Assembly: GCA_039654915.1 (NCBI GenBank)
Contig: CM077599.1
Location: 14,944,501-15,008,500, forward strand
Length of the DNA: 64,000 nt
Direction of reading: 5' to 3'
Source of the DNA: Aquilaria yunnanensis
Lineage: Eukaryota; Streptophyta; Magnoliopsida; Malvales; Thymelaeaceae
This document shows, piece after piece, positions 1 through 10,385 of this stretch. Position numbers and translations under genes: made by a program. The notes below the pieces were generated by a model. That model saw nothing but the letters and a program-made list of their open reading frames with translations, had not been told where the DNA came from and ran no database searches. Every line of letters starts with the position of its first letter. Position 1 is the first letter of the stretch.

Positions 1-184
1 CGCGCTGTTCACAACCTTGGGGGGCGAATGGAGTCCTCAAGTTTTACTGGCGTGCCGAGGCTCGGAGCTCTCCGGCTATCTCCCGAGGTGCATGATTCCA
101 CCTGTTCCCGGGAAGCGCCAGTTCTTCTGGCCATTGTTGTGGCAGGGTGTTCGGCCAGATTGAGGCGATAGCCTTTGGCTATCA
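1..184 (-). repeat. 3' LTR of Tat element 1 (partial)
   Basis: Positions 1-184 match 10202-10385 with three substitutions (near 65, 109 and 147). On the minus strand the copy begins TGATAGCC at 184, the canonical TG start of an LTR. About 680 bp of this LTR should lie left of the window, judging by the full copy at 9523-10385. Confidence 0.95.
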
Positions 185-199
185 CGTGCCCCCCTCTGG
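185..199 (-). other. Polypurine tract of Tat element 1
   Basis: Directly next to the 3' LTR the minus strand reads CCAGAGGGGGGCACG before the LTR's TG. A purine-rich run at this place is where plus-strand DNA synthesis is primed in LTR retrotransposons. The trailing CACG makes it imperfect. Confidence 0.7.
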
Positions 200-267
200 A
201 AAGCCGAAGTGAAGACTTCGGTTTGCATCTCTTTCCGAGGTTGTTGTTGGGAGTCTTGTTGGGAAGC

Positions 268-429
268 ATAACCTGTTCCGAGGTCGCACCTTTTGCCCGG
301 GGGTCTGGGTTGTTCGGCCTTGGCCTATTCTTTGGTGTCTCCGAGGCAAAGCCTGTACCGAAGATACACCTCTTGCCCAAAAGTCATGGGCTGTTCAGCC
401 ATAGCCTGTCTCTTGGTGTCCTCGAGGTG
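268..429 (+). repeat. Two-copy 81 bp tandem repeat upstream of the antisense gene
   Basis: The segment starting near 268 (CCTGTTCCGAGGT...) recurs at about 349 (CCTGTACCGAAGA...). Both copies run through TTGCCC, GTTC(G/A)GCC and TTGGTGTC. The copies are diverged. They lie between the LTR and the antisense gene's TATA box, so they could be promoter elements, which is inference. Confidence 0.6.
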
Positions 430-728
430 GCCTGCTTTTTATTTCTGCAGGTCTGATGGCCAAACGTGTCAGACTGAGCGGCGCGTCTCCATTTCTCAGG
501 GATGTCAAACGACGTGTCCCAATCAGGAGGTGTGTCCCGGTTTTCCAGGCACGTTTGGGGAGGCACGTCCCCTATTTCTGCGCAGTGGTTGACACGCGGC
601 TTCTTGCCATTGGAGGAGAGGCGCGTAATTTACAGAGGGCGCGCCTTTTCGGGTGCAGCGGGCAGTCACGGCGACGGTTCGCCTCCAATGGGTACTTATG
701 ATGTCTTTTCGGTTACCCACCTTTGGCC

Positions 729-736
729 TATAAATA
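729..736 (+). promoter_or_regulatory. TATA box of the antisense gene
   Basis: TATAAATA lies in GGCCTATAAATAGCCC, about 290 bp before the ATG at 1024. A pyrimidine-rich leader (TGCTCTCTCTCTGC and similar) follows, as in plant core promoters. It faces away from the LTR and opposite to gag-pol transcription. The second Tat element has the same arrangement at 51816. Confidence 0.65.
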
Positions 737-1023
737 GCCCATTCCATCATAAGTCCCACTTACTGTTTTTCTGCTCTCTCTCTGCTTTGCCCTCTGTTCT
801 TGCGTTTTATCTTGCTTTCTGTGGCGGAGCTTCTTTAATCAGAGCTTTTCCTACCAACTTTCACGACGGCGTCCTCAGGCAAATCTTTTGGTGGGTTTTG
901 ATTTCCAGAGTACTCTGATTCCTCTGTTTTTCTGAGTTTTTCTGGAAAACTGTTGTTTTTTCCAAACTCGTCTTCTGAGTTTTTTCTGGAAACTATTTTC
1001 TTTTCCATCTCAAACTCTTTTTC

Positions 1024-3373
1024 ATGTCTACGATGCCTGTTCCCGAGAGCTGGAAACCTCTTCTGGCCCATCCTTGCTGTACCACCCCCGAAAAACTAGA
1101 GAGGTGGAAGAAAAAATTCTTTCTTCCGTCTTACGCTGTGACCAGGCTGCCTCGTTCTAGCCATTTTGCTTTTTCAAACCGTGGCGACGAGGTTACCATC
1201 TTCCGAGCCCAACTGAAGGCCGGACTTCGGTATCCTCCCCCGAAGGTGGTTTGCGAGTTCTGCCAATTCCATGGCATTGCTGTGAACCAGCTTCCCCCGA
1301 ACGCGTACTGCTATTTTAACGCCTACCTCTGCATGTGTGGCGTGTTCGGGATAGAGCCCCACTTCATCATTTTCATGCAGTACTACAAGCTCTATATGGT
1401 CCCGAATGGTGGCTTCTATTTCCTGCTGCCTCGGGGATCCGGGAGCAAAAAATTCACCTTCACCTTCGACACGAAGGATAGCTGGCGGGGGTGGCAGCCT
1501 AAGTTCTTTTTCCTGGAGGTGGATAAGAACTGGTCTGGTGTCCCGACCAGATGGGCTCAGGGAGTGCTGAACGCAGACGTCGTTGATCCGAGGATGCTGC
1601 TGACCCCACCGTTGGCTTCCGTGTTCGCGGATTTCGACGCCCGCATTCGGGCAGTCACTGACTGGGCTCCCGAGGTCTCTCCTCGTGCTCTTTACCCCTT
1701 TCCTATCAACTGGAGGTTGATGACCGAAGAAGTCCTTTGGGAGCTGAAAGTGGTTAAGGAGCACGTGACTGACCTCAATATGCCCGCTCCCGCCATCGCC
1801 GGGAAAGACTCCTGGCTGGTCAAGCTCCTTAAGGGGGAGACTTCTTTCGAAACTTTTGCCGAAAGTGAGTAATCTTCCATCCCTTTACACTTTTTCCTCG
1901 GACTTACGCTGATATTTCTTCTCCTTTTCAGAGATGGGCAATGGGGCTGCCGCCTATTACAAGGCCCTCTTTTCTGGCCAAGTGGAGAAGGGGGAGCAGA
2001 CAAAGAAGGCGGCTTCCCGAAGAAGGAAGACGACAGGGGCGGGACCCTCGGCGAAGCGAGCTAGGAAGGCTCTCCAGCCTCCTCAGCCAGAGCTTTTGGA
2101 AGAAGAAGCTGGCGAAGAGGCTGGTCTTGTTGAAATTCCACCGGCCGAGGTCCCCGCTACTTCCGCCGAGGTGCCTCATCTCGACCTCGAGGCCCCCAGA
2201 AACACTGTAGTGGTAGAAGTACCCACTGCCGAGAAGTGGTACCGGCAGAAGGGTAAGGGTCTTTCTTCCGAGGGGCCCGAGGATCCCGAGGACACTGTCT
2301 CCGAGGTTCCTCCAGGTATGCCTTCAGGCGAAGTTCAGCTCCTTTACCTTTCGCGAATTTTTCTTCTGCTCCTAACTTCCTTCTTACTTTCAGAGGAGCC
2401 CCTTGTTGTTGGCTGGAGGGCCATTCATGAGAGGAAACGAGCCTTCCGCGATGCCATAATCCCTGAGGGGAAGATCCCCTTGGAGCCCTTTTGGACAATC
2501 ACGGAGGATATGAATTTGCTCTCCGACGATTGTCCAAAAATGACAAAGGAGATTTGGAAGGGGATGACCACTGACGCCTCTTTCCGGGCCATTGCGGCGG
2601 CTCACCCGGGGGATAATACCCTCGCCGCAAAAGTCACCGAGCACGCTGCTCAGGTACAGTCTTTACACTCTTTTTCCTCAATTTTCTAAGTGTTTAGACT
2701 TGTACTAACCTGGACTTTTGCCTTGCCGTAGCTGCTGGAGTACGCTGGTTATCTCCGAGTTCGGGTGGCCAGACAGGCTGCCTCCAAGGATGCGACTTCG
2801 CGGGAACTCAGTGAAGCGAAGGCTTCGCTTGCGAAGGTGATCGCCAGCAACCAGCAGCTGACAGCGGATTGTTCTCAGCAAATCGCCGCCGTTCGGGAGG
2901 AGTTCTCGAAGAAAAGAGAAGAACTTGAAAAGGACTCCTCCCGGAAGATTGCCGACCTCGGCGACCAAGTAAAGGGGCTGCTCGCCGCCAACGGAGATCT
3001 TGTCAAGGACAAGGCTGTTTCTGACAGTCTTGCGTCGAGGTTGACGGATGAGAACAATGCTCTTCGAGCCGAGGTCAAGGCTCTGAAGAAGGAGTCCGGA
3101 GAGACGCTGGGGATAAGCGAGCTGGAAGAGGAGGTTGCTGAGCTGAGGGACGAGGTCAACGTCCTTGGCGTTCAAAAACGTACTTCTGATCAAATGGCCA
3201 AGGTCGCCTTTCAGGACGGCTTCTGCCTTGCTCGGCACCAGGTCCTGCAGAGGTTCCCAGATTTGGACATCTCTTTTCTGGAGGGCCTAAATATTCCTGA
3301 GGGACCTCGGTGGCAGTGGTCCAAGGTCGAGCATCTGAAGCTTCCTGGTCTTCGTCCGCCCGGCTCTCCCTAG
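1024..3373 (+). CDS. Spliced antisense ORF of the Tat element (putative gypsy-type transposase domain, coiled coil)
   Basis: Four exons are inferred: 1024-1864, 1932-2315, 2394-2653 and 2732-3373. All three introns (67, 78, 78 bp) have GT-AG ends. Phases fit exactly, giving 708 codons before TAG. Intron 3 holds a perfect TACTAAC branch site. Residues about 60-200 resemble the plant-only domain Pfam calls putative gypsy-type transposon (PF04195), with a QLPPNAYCYFNAYLCMCG core. A basic RRRK...KRARK stretch near residue 310 could be a nuclear signal. Residues about 515-645 form a Glu/Lys/Ala-rich coiled coil. The gene converges on gag-pol. Antisense extra ORFs are known in Tat/Retand elements but their function is not. 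The frame is intact although gag-pol in the same copy is broken. The intron model needs transcript support. Confidence 0.8.
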
Positions 3374-3479
3374 TTTGCTTTAGGGCTCCTCTTATTTTTC
3401 TCCTTTGTGCTCTTTCTTTGGACACTTCTTTTGTAAGGCAGTGTTTGCTCTAAATGAACAATCTTTTTGGCTAAGTCCT

Positions 3480-3905
3480 TTCTTGCAAGTTTCTTCATTT
3501 CCACTGTCCCGAACACGTTTGCTCAAGAGACTTTCGGAAAACCTGCAACCAAAGAAACTTTTTACCTTCCTTTGTCCCGAGTGTGCTCGCTCAAGAGACT
3601 TTCTGGAAAGTTTGCAAAAATTTGGCTAAGTCTTTTGCAAGCTTTTTGTTCCCTTTTATCCCGAACATGTTCGCTCAAGGGACTTCGGAAAACCTTCAGC
3701 CAAATTTTTCTGTCTGCCTATTGTCCCGAGCCTATTTGCTCAAGCGACTTAGGAAAATTTTCACGAGATTGCTCATTTCCCTTTTTCCCGAGCACGTTCG
3801 CTCAAGGGTGTTCAGAAATTACCTCTGCTTTTGTTTTGGCGTGTACTTTTGCGAGATTCTTGCTTTCCCTTTTTCCCAAGCATGGTGGCTCAAGGGACTT
3901 CGGGA
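3480..3905 (+). repeat. Degenerate tandem repeat between the converging antisense gene and pol
   Basis: Six diverged copies share the core TCCCGA(G/A)CACGTTCGCTCA followed by AGGGACTTCGGAAA. They start near 3507, 3573, 3659, 3723, 3786 and 3871, so spacing is about 63-86 bp. The block lies downstream of the antisense stop (3373) and of the pol stop (4056), that is, in the shared 3' region of two converging units. A role in ending transcription is only a guess. Confidence 0.75.
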
Positions 3906-4055
3906 AGTCACATCTGCTTTTTTCATGGCGAGCACCTTCGCGGAATTCTGTCTTGGACAATTTGGTATACTTAAGAATTTTTCTCAAGACCATTCTTCTC
4001 CAGACCATTCTGTACTTAGAATATTTCTTGTACAATATATCTCTTCCGCTCAACC

Positions 4056-6080
4056 TTAGGCGTAGAATTTTTTCAAGGCGTCTGAATGCCAAGTGTTTTT
4101 CAATTCTACGCCTTCGGCGTCGCCAAGCTTATACACGCCTTTTCGTACTTCGCCGAGAACCAGATAAGGTCATTCCCAATTTGCGCGAAGTACTCCGTGA
4201 GATGGCCTTCGGGGTGCAAAGTCGGCCTTTCGGAGAACGAGGTCTCCTTTTTTGATTTCTTTTGGCCTGGCTTTTAAGTTGATAGCCGCGGCCACTCTTT
4301 GCTGGAAAGCTTTTCTTCTCAGCTCGGCTATTTCTCTGTGTTCGGTCACAAGGTCGAGCTTAGTTCTCAGACCGAGGTCGTTTCCGCCTTCATCAAATAT
4401 TTGCACCCGTATTGAAGGCTGAACTATCTCTATTGGGATAATGGCCTCTGTTCCGAAGACGAGTGAGAAGGGAGTTTCCCCTGTGGCTCTTCGTGGCGTC
4501 GTTCGGTAGCTCCACAATACACTTTGGAGTTCTCCTGGCCATTTCCCCTTGGCTTCCCCAAGTCTCTTTTTCAGGCCATCTTTTATGGTCCTGTTTGATA
4601 CTTCCACCTGCCCATTGCTTTGGGGGTGAGCTACTGGGGCGAAGTGCATCTTTATTCCGAGGTCGCTGATGAATTCCTGGAATCCTTTGTCTATGAACTG
4701 AGATCCATTATCAGCTACTAGTACTCTCGGTATGCCAAATCTGCATACGATGTTCTTCCATACGAACTTCTGCACTTCTTTTGCCGAGATAGTTGCTAGC
4801 GGTTCTGCCTCTACCCACTTTGAGAAATAGTCCACTGCTACCACGCAGAATTTCACGCCTCCGGGCGCTGTGGGGAGTGGCCCAATGAGGTCTATACCCC
4901 AGACTGCGAAGGGCCAAGGATAGTCTGCCGACGTTACCATTTCCGAGGGTATCCTCTGGATTTTTGCATGTCTTTGGCAACTACCGCACTTCTGGACGAA
5001 CTGCCTTGCGTCCTTTCTCAGGGTAGGCCAGAAGTATCCTTGGCGGAGTATCACTGCTGCAAAGGCATCAGTTCCAATGTGCGAGCCGCACATGCCTTCG
5101 TGAACTTCTTCGAGGACCATCTCAGTATCCTCTTCGCCCACACATCTCTGCAGCGGATTTGCATATCCTTGCCGATATAACTCTTCACCAATCAGGAAGA
5201 ATCTTCCGGCGCGTCTTCGCAGTCTTGCAGCACTGCCGGCATCATCGGGATGCTCATTCTCTGCGAGGTATCTCTTTATGGGGTCTTTCCACCCTGTTCC
5301 CGAGGTCGTTACGCTTAGCACGGAGATGCTTGGATGGTCTAGCACCTCGGTGTATGTTTTGGACTTCGCTAAGCAATCTGCCTCAGTGTTATTCCGCCGG
5401 GGTACATTTTCGATCCGCACGGCGTCAAACTCTTGGATGAGTTTTGTTACCAGCTCGTGGTATTTTGCCAAGATTGGGTCCTTCGCCCCATAATCTCCTG
5501 CCGTCTGCCGAACTACCAGCTGGGAATCGCTGTGAGCCCTTAAGTTTCTCACGCCAATCTTTCTGGCCAAGCGTAATCCCGCTATGAGGGCTTCATACTC
5601 AGCCACATTATTGGTGACGTTGAAGCTGAACTTGATAGCCTTCATCACCTCTAGGCCTTCGGGTCCTCTGATAACTATTCCAGCTCCCTGGTGTTCGGAC
5701 CCCGAGGCTCCGTCAACATGCAAGGTCCATTCTGGCTCACCTTCTTTCGGATCTGAGTGGTTCTCCTCAGTGGTGGGTATTTCGGCGATAAAATCTGCCA
5801 ATGCTTGGGCTTTTATGGCCTTCCGAGGCTCATACGTGATTTCGTGTTCGCCAAGCTCTATGCACCACTTGGAGAGCCTTCCCGAATGATCAACTTTCTT
5901 CATAACATCCCGTAGTGGTAGACTACTTCGGACGATGATGGGGTGAGCCTGGAAATATGGTCGCAGTCTTCTTCCTGCAAGCACCAAGGCGTATATAGCT
6001 TTTTGAAGCAAAGGGTACCTGACTTCGGCGCCATGCAGGGACTTGCTGACGTAGTAGACCGGCCATTGTTTCGGCCCTTC
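4056..6080 (-). pseudogene. pol, distal part: archaeal-type RNase H and integrase
   Basis: Open from the TAA at 6081-6083 to a TGA at 4170-4172, then open in the same frame to TAA at 4056-4058. Counting from the Met at 6011, residues 96-216 form the archaeal-type RNase H (acidic residues D100, E140, D162, D212). Integrase has an HHCC zinc finger (H304, H311, C342, C345) and a D374, D434, E470 triad with the typical 35-residue gap before Glu. The sequence after the TGA still reads like the family's integrase C-terminus (for example LKNTWHSDALKKFYA). The TGA is therefore a late nonsense mutation cutting about 38 codons. Catalytic residues are intact; the frame is not. Confidence 0.9.
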
Positions 6081-8573
6081 TTATTTTACCAGGACCGAGC
6101 TCACGGCTTTTTCTATGACGGCGAGGTATAGTACGAGGGGCTCTCCCTCCCGAGGTTGTCGCAGAGTCGGCAGGCTGGCCAGGTAGACTTTGAGTTCTTC
6201 CCAGGCCTTTTGGCAATCTTCATCCCAAGGATGATTGTTTCTTCCGAGGTCGCCTTCCATCTTTGCTACCTTTGTGAGGACTTTGAAGAAAGGTCTACAC
6301 CTATCTCCGTACCTGGAAATAAACCTGCTCAGAGAGGTTATTCTTCCGGTTAGTCTCTGCACGTCTTTGACTGTGGCAGGAGTTCGGAACTCAAGCAGAG
6401 CCTTAATCTTCTCAGGATTGGCGTCAATGCCTCTTTCGGATACCATGTACCCAAGGAATTTTCCCGAGGTCACGCCGAAGATACACTTCTCGGGGTTAAG
6501 GCGAATCCCGAAGGCTCTGAGCTTTTGGAAGGTTTCCTCCAAATCTGCAACGTGGTAGCCGGGCAGCTTGCTTTTGACTATCATATCATCAACATATACT
6601 TCCATGTTTCTCCCCATTTGGTCCTTGAAGACCTTGTTCATCAGTCTCTGGTAGGTGGCTCCTGCATTTTTCAGCCCGAAGGGCATTCTGACATAGCAGT
6701 ACGTTCCTCCCTCGGTGATGAAGGCAGTTTTCTCTTCATCTTCGGGGTCCATCCTTATCTGATGGTAGCCGCTGAAGGCATCTAGGAAGCTCAGGAGCCC
6801 GTATTCGGCCGTTGAATCTACCAGTTGATCTATTGGCGGGAGGGGAAATGAGTCTTTCGGGCAAGCATCGTTCATGTTTTTGAAATCGATGCACATCCGG
6901 AGTTTGCTACTACCTTCTTTTGTGGCGATGACCACGTTGCTTAACCATTCGGGGTATTTTACCTCCCTGATAACTTCAGCATCCAATAGACGCTGGACTT
7001 CGGTTCTCACGAAGTTGCTTTTGTGGGCTGAGATGCTTCGTTTCTTTTGCCTGATAGGTTTTGCTTCCGGGCTTACTTTGAGGCTGTGCTGTATTATGCC
7101 AGGGTTCACTCCTGGCATGTCTTTCGGCGAGTAGGCAAACAGATCTTTATTTTTCAGCAGAAAGGATACAAGAATTTCCTTATCACCTTTGGCCAAGCTC
7201 TTCCCTATTCGGGTAGATTGTCCTGGGACAAGATCTACTGCTTCCATTTCTGCTTCTGCGGGATCTCCTTCTTTGCCTTTCTCCTGCGCCTTTGCTTCCA
7301 CTGTTTGTGTAGAGTTGTTTGCCGGAGCCTTTCGTGCTTTTACAAACACCTTTCTTACCTCGGCTTGGTCGATGAAGACCTCTGCATCTCCATCCTTGGT
7401 GGCGAATGTGACAGTCAAGTACTTCACATCGGGGCGAATGTGCAGGTTCCCCTGAGTCTGCCTTCCAAGGATGGCGTTGTACGAAGACGGGACGTCCATG
7501 ACGATGAATCTTGCCATTGTGGACGCGTACAACTCAGCTGCTCCGTCTACCGAAGTGCCTTTTATCATCAAGGGGAGGTCGATCCATCCGAGGACGGGTA
7601 GTTCGGATGGTCCAACGCCGAAGGTGGGCGTGGTGACAGGTTTAAGCTCGCTGCTGGAGATGCCCAAGCTCGGCAGTAAGTGCGAGAATAGGACGTCAGC
7701 ATTTGAGCCATCATCAAGCAACACTCTCTTGACGTCCCAGTTCCCTATTCTTGCCATTATCAGCAGCGGGTCGTCGTGGGGGAAGACGACGGTGGAGCCA
7801 TCTTTGCGAGCCAGTTTCTTTGATGGACTTTGATACTCCATAACCGCAATTTCTCTGGCCTTCCGCTTTCTTTCCGAGGATGGGAGCCCCGTGGTGATGG
7901 TTTGGATGACCCCTACTGGAGGTGGAAGGCGCCTTTTTGGACTTCTGTTTCTCCGCCTGTCTGAGTCATAGTCCTCGTTTTCGGCCCTCTCTTCCTCCTC
8001 TTTTCTGCCTTTTGGGGAGGGCATCCGCAGGTATTTGCGAAGCTGGCCCTGTTTGATTAGCGACTCTATGTACTTCTTCAGCTGGAAGCAGTCTTCGGTG
8101 TCATGTCCGTGGTCGAGATGAAACTGGCAGAACTTATTGACATTCTTCTTATTATCGGCGGCCATGGCCTTTGGCCGCCGAATCTGCGTCCCTTGCCTTT
8201 CCAGCGCCATGAGAATGTTGGTCCGTGTCGCGCTCAAGGGCGTGAAACTTTGAGGTTTCCTTCCTCGCATTCGTCGTGGTCGACCTGCGTGTTCAGAAAG
8301 ATGCCGAGCTTGCTGACTGGACCCTTCGGCGCGGTGATGATCAGACTTCGGCCCCGCCATCCTCATTTCCTCGGCTGTCATGTGCTGCTCTGCTCTTCGG
8401 TAAAATTCTCCGAGGGTCTCTGGGGGATCCTTTGAGAACTCGTAGAACAGCTGTGAGTCACGCCGAAGGCCCCGTGTCATAGCGAGGATGCGGATTTCGG
8501 GCCGGAAGTCCGGGACGCTGAGTGCTTCCCTGTTGAATCGTTCGACATAGTCTCGGATCGTCTCTCCGTTTCT
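6081..8573 (-). pseudogene. gag C-terminus, aspartic protease and reverse transcriptase/RNase H
   Basis: The frame runs from the gag nonsense codon (8574-8576) to a TAA at 6081-6083. Residues counted from the Met at 8480: a CxxxH...H...C knuckle at 118-131 (CQFHLDHGHDTEDC), typical of Tat gag; the protease motif VLLDDGSNADVLF at 253-265, with DDG instead of the usual DTG; reverse transcriptase with FLDAFSGYHQ (D567) and YVDD at 629-632; then the start of the RT-linked RNase H. The TAA falls inside this RNase H, and the following codons continue the family in the same frame. The stop is thus a single-base nonsense change, not a domain boundary. Confidence 0.9.
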
Positions 8574-9611
8574 CTACTCTATGTCGAACATCTGCACAGG
8601 CATTTTGGCCGTCGGCCTGCTCCCAATGAACTGCTGGGTGAAGGCTGTGGACAACTCCTGAAACTCAGTGATAGTCCCTGGGGGCAAGGAATTGTACCAT
8701 GCTGTTGCTGGGCCCGTGAGGGTGACTTCGAAACATTTGCACATGGTAGCGTTATCAGCTCCGTGCATTATCATGCTCCGCCTGTACTTCGTCAGATGGG
8801 CCTGTGGATCAGTCCGGCCATCATAGATCTCCAGCCTAAGCACTCTGAAGTCGCCTGGCATAGCTGCCTCAACGACGGCGCGAATAAACGGGGAGCCATC
8901 TTCGCATAATGCCCCCGACAGCCTGTCCCAAACGGGTTTTCTGGTCACTTGCTTCTCCACTCTGTCCAGCCGTGCCAATATCCTTTCCATAAGCGCAGTG
9001 GCGCTAGGACCATTTTCGCGGGGGGGAGACCGACGGCGCCTTTTCGGGGAGCGAGTTCGGCACGGAGGGGTCAGGGACCTCGCCTCAGGCGACGAACTGC
9101 TTCGCTGTGAGACTCTCGGTCGCTTTGACCCGGTTTGTCCCACAGGCCGTTTCCCGAGGGCTATATCTTCTGTGGATGATTCTCCGCGAGGCTCTCCACT
9201 TCCTGAACTGCGGTGTGTAGACTTAGGGCTTCTCTCCCGAGGGCGTGCTGATGAGGAGGGTTTCTGGGCCTGTGACTGCTGTGGCCATCTTCGGTCGATC
9301 TGCTGAGTCATTTCAGCAACGACCGAGCGCTGAAAGTCCCTCAAGAAGCTCATGGTGATTACCAGAGGGCGGTCCTCCTCGGGCGTAGAAGTCTCTGGGA
9401 GTGTCTGCTCAGCGGCCGGTTGTATCTCAGGCGCGGACGAGGACCTTGGGAGTCCTTTGTCCTTAGAACGCCGAGTCTCAACGACGGCGATTTGCGAGCG
9501 GGTTCCCACAGACGGCGCCAAATGATGGCCTTGGGCCTCATCGTTGTGAGTCATGATGACTGTTGAGGAGACTTCTAGGAGGAAAAACGCCTGGAAGGTG
9601 GATCGCCCCAA
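8574..9611 (-). pseudogene. gag, N-terminal part (retrotransposon gag domain)
   Basis: 345 codons, ending in TAG at 8574-8576. The last ~100 residues are a retrotransposon gag (capsid-like) domain, with LEIYDGRTDPQAHL and GPATAWYNSLPPGTI. The middle is rich in Arg/Ser/Pro. The protein matches its family on both sides of the TAG, and in the second Tat element (59502-59738) a Gln codon aligns with this stop. A C-to-T change in a Gln codon is the likeliest cause. The start is unclear: the frame is open from 9611 inside the LTR and straight through the primer-binding site. Candidate starts are 9611, 9554 and 9353; only 9353 lies wholly after the primer-binding site. Confidence 0.9.
9503..9520 (-). 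other. tRNA primer-binding site
   Basis: Two bases inside the 5' LTR the minus strand reads TGGCGCCGTCTGTGGGAA. It begins with the TGG that pairs with a tRNA CCA end. TGGCGCCGT matches the 3' end of plant tRNA-Asp as I recall it; the rest diverges, so the primer assignment is tentative. Confidence 0.8.
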
Positions 9612-10385
9612 GGAGAGTACCTGAAAAGCTGGTAAACAGGGTTAGGAGGCCCCCGGAGTGTTTTTCCGGGGGGGGGGGGGGGGAGCCTCCGACGCCCAAG
9701 TCAGTGGTGGCCGGAAAAAGGAGAAAGTCACTAGCTCAAAGAGAAAGGCAGAAAAGTCTTGCCTGGTATTTTCTCAAAGTGTGGGAGCTGTATCTCCGGC
9801 CTACCAACCTCCTGTCAAGTATTTATTTCCTGTATATATAGGAATACCTAGCCCGTTCAGATCATGACACGTGTGCGGTCGGATGGTCCTGAACTTCTGG
9901 GCGTAGGGGACAGATAGTTGGTAACTAGATGGCCTCGAGCCTTGTGCTGAGACGGGCCATGATGTGATTCTGATGGCGTCTGCGCGTCAGGGCGACTTTT
10001 TACGTCTGTGGTGGGACGTGTCAGAGGCTTCCTTAAATGTGCCTGCCGTACTCCCGAGGTCCGTGGGCGAGGTCGTCCTCTAGTTCGGACAGAGCCTCTT
10101 CGGGAAGCACACCCTCAGTTCGGGGGTTCCCAGTTCCAGGGGGTTCCGCCTTCGGGGATATCATGTTCGGGCAGCAATGTCTGGTGCCACTTTTCCGAAG
10201 GCGCGCTGTTCACAACCTTGGGGGGCGAATGGAGTCCTCAAGTTTTACTGGCGTGCCGAGGCTCGAAGCTCTCCGGCTATCTCCCGAGGTGCATGATTCC
10301 ACCTGTTCCTGGGAAGCGCCAGTTCTTCTGGCCATTGTTGTGGCAGGATGTTCGGCCAGATTGAGGCGATAGCCTTTGGCTATCA
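9523..10385 (-). repeat. 5' LTR of Tat element 1 (863 bp)
   Basis: On the minus strand it runs from TGATAGCC (10385) to GGCCATCA (9523), giving standard TG...CA ends. Its 3' edge is fixed by the primer-binding site at 9503-9520, and its 5' edge by the end of identity with 1-184. It contains a G run at about 9668-9683 and a TATA box at 9833-9840. Confidence 0.93.
9833..9840 (-). promoter_or_regulatory. TATA box in the 5' LTR
   Basis: The minus strand reads TTCCTATATATACAGG, about 545 bp into the LTR. It would put the start of R near 9805, leaving roughly 280 bp of R/U5 before the primer-binding site. Confidence 0.65.

Larger units (their letters stand above)
1..10385 (-). mobile_element. Tat-lineage Ty3/gypsy LTR retrotransposon (3' LTR cut by window edge)
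   Basis: The minus-strand element is read from 10385 down. Order: 5' LTR (9523-10385), primer-binding site, gag, protease, reverse transcriptase with RNase H, a second archaeal-type RNase H, integrase, a spliced antisense gene (1024-3373, plus strand), polypurine tract, and the inner 184 bp of the 3' LTR. A second RNase H before integrase and an extra antisense ORF between pol and the 3' LTR are known marks of the Tat (Retand-like) lineage. The two LTR copies differ at 3 of 184 comparable bases, all C:G/T:A transitions, so insertion was recent. Gag-pol carries three nonsense codons, so this copy looks non-autonomous. The target-site duplication cannot be tested because the left end lies outside the window. 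Confidence 0.95.

Noticed and set aside
3405..4277. Plus-strand ORFs of 60-260 codons downstream of the antisense gene
   Set aside because: They run through the tandem repeat block and antisense to the pol 3' end. Their composition follows the repeat and no domain is seen.
4463..9306. Many plus-strand ORFs opposite gag-pol
   Set aside because: They are shadows of the GC-rich minus-strand coding frame, with no start context, domains or splice logic.
9668..9683. G-run as a quadruplex-forming regulatory site
   Set aside because: It is one uninterrupted homopolymer-like run in the LTR; its length may be a sequencing or assembly effect.
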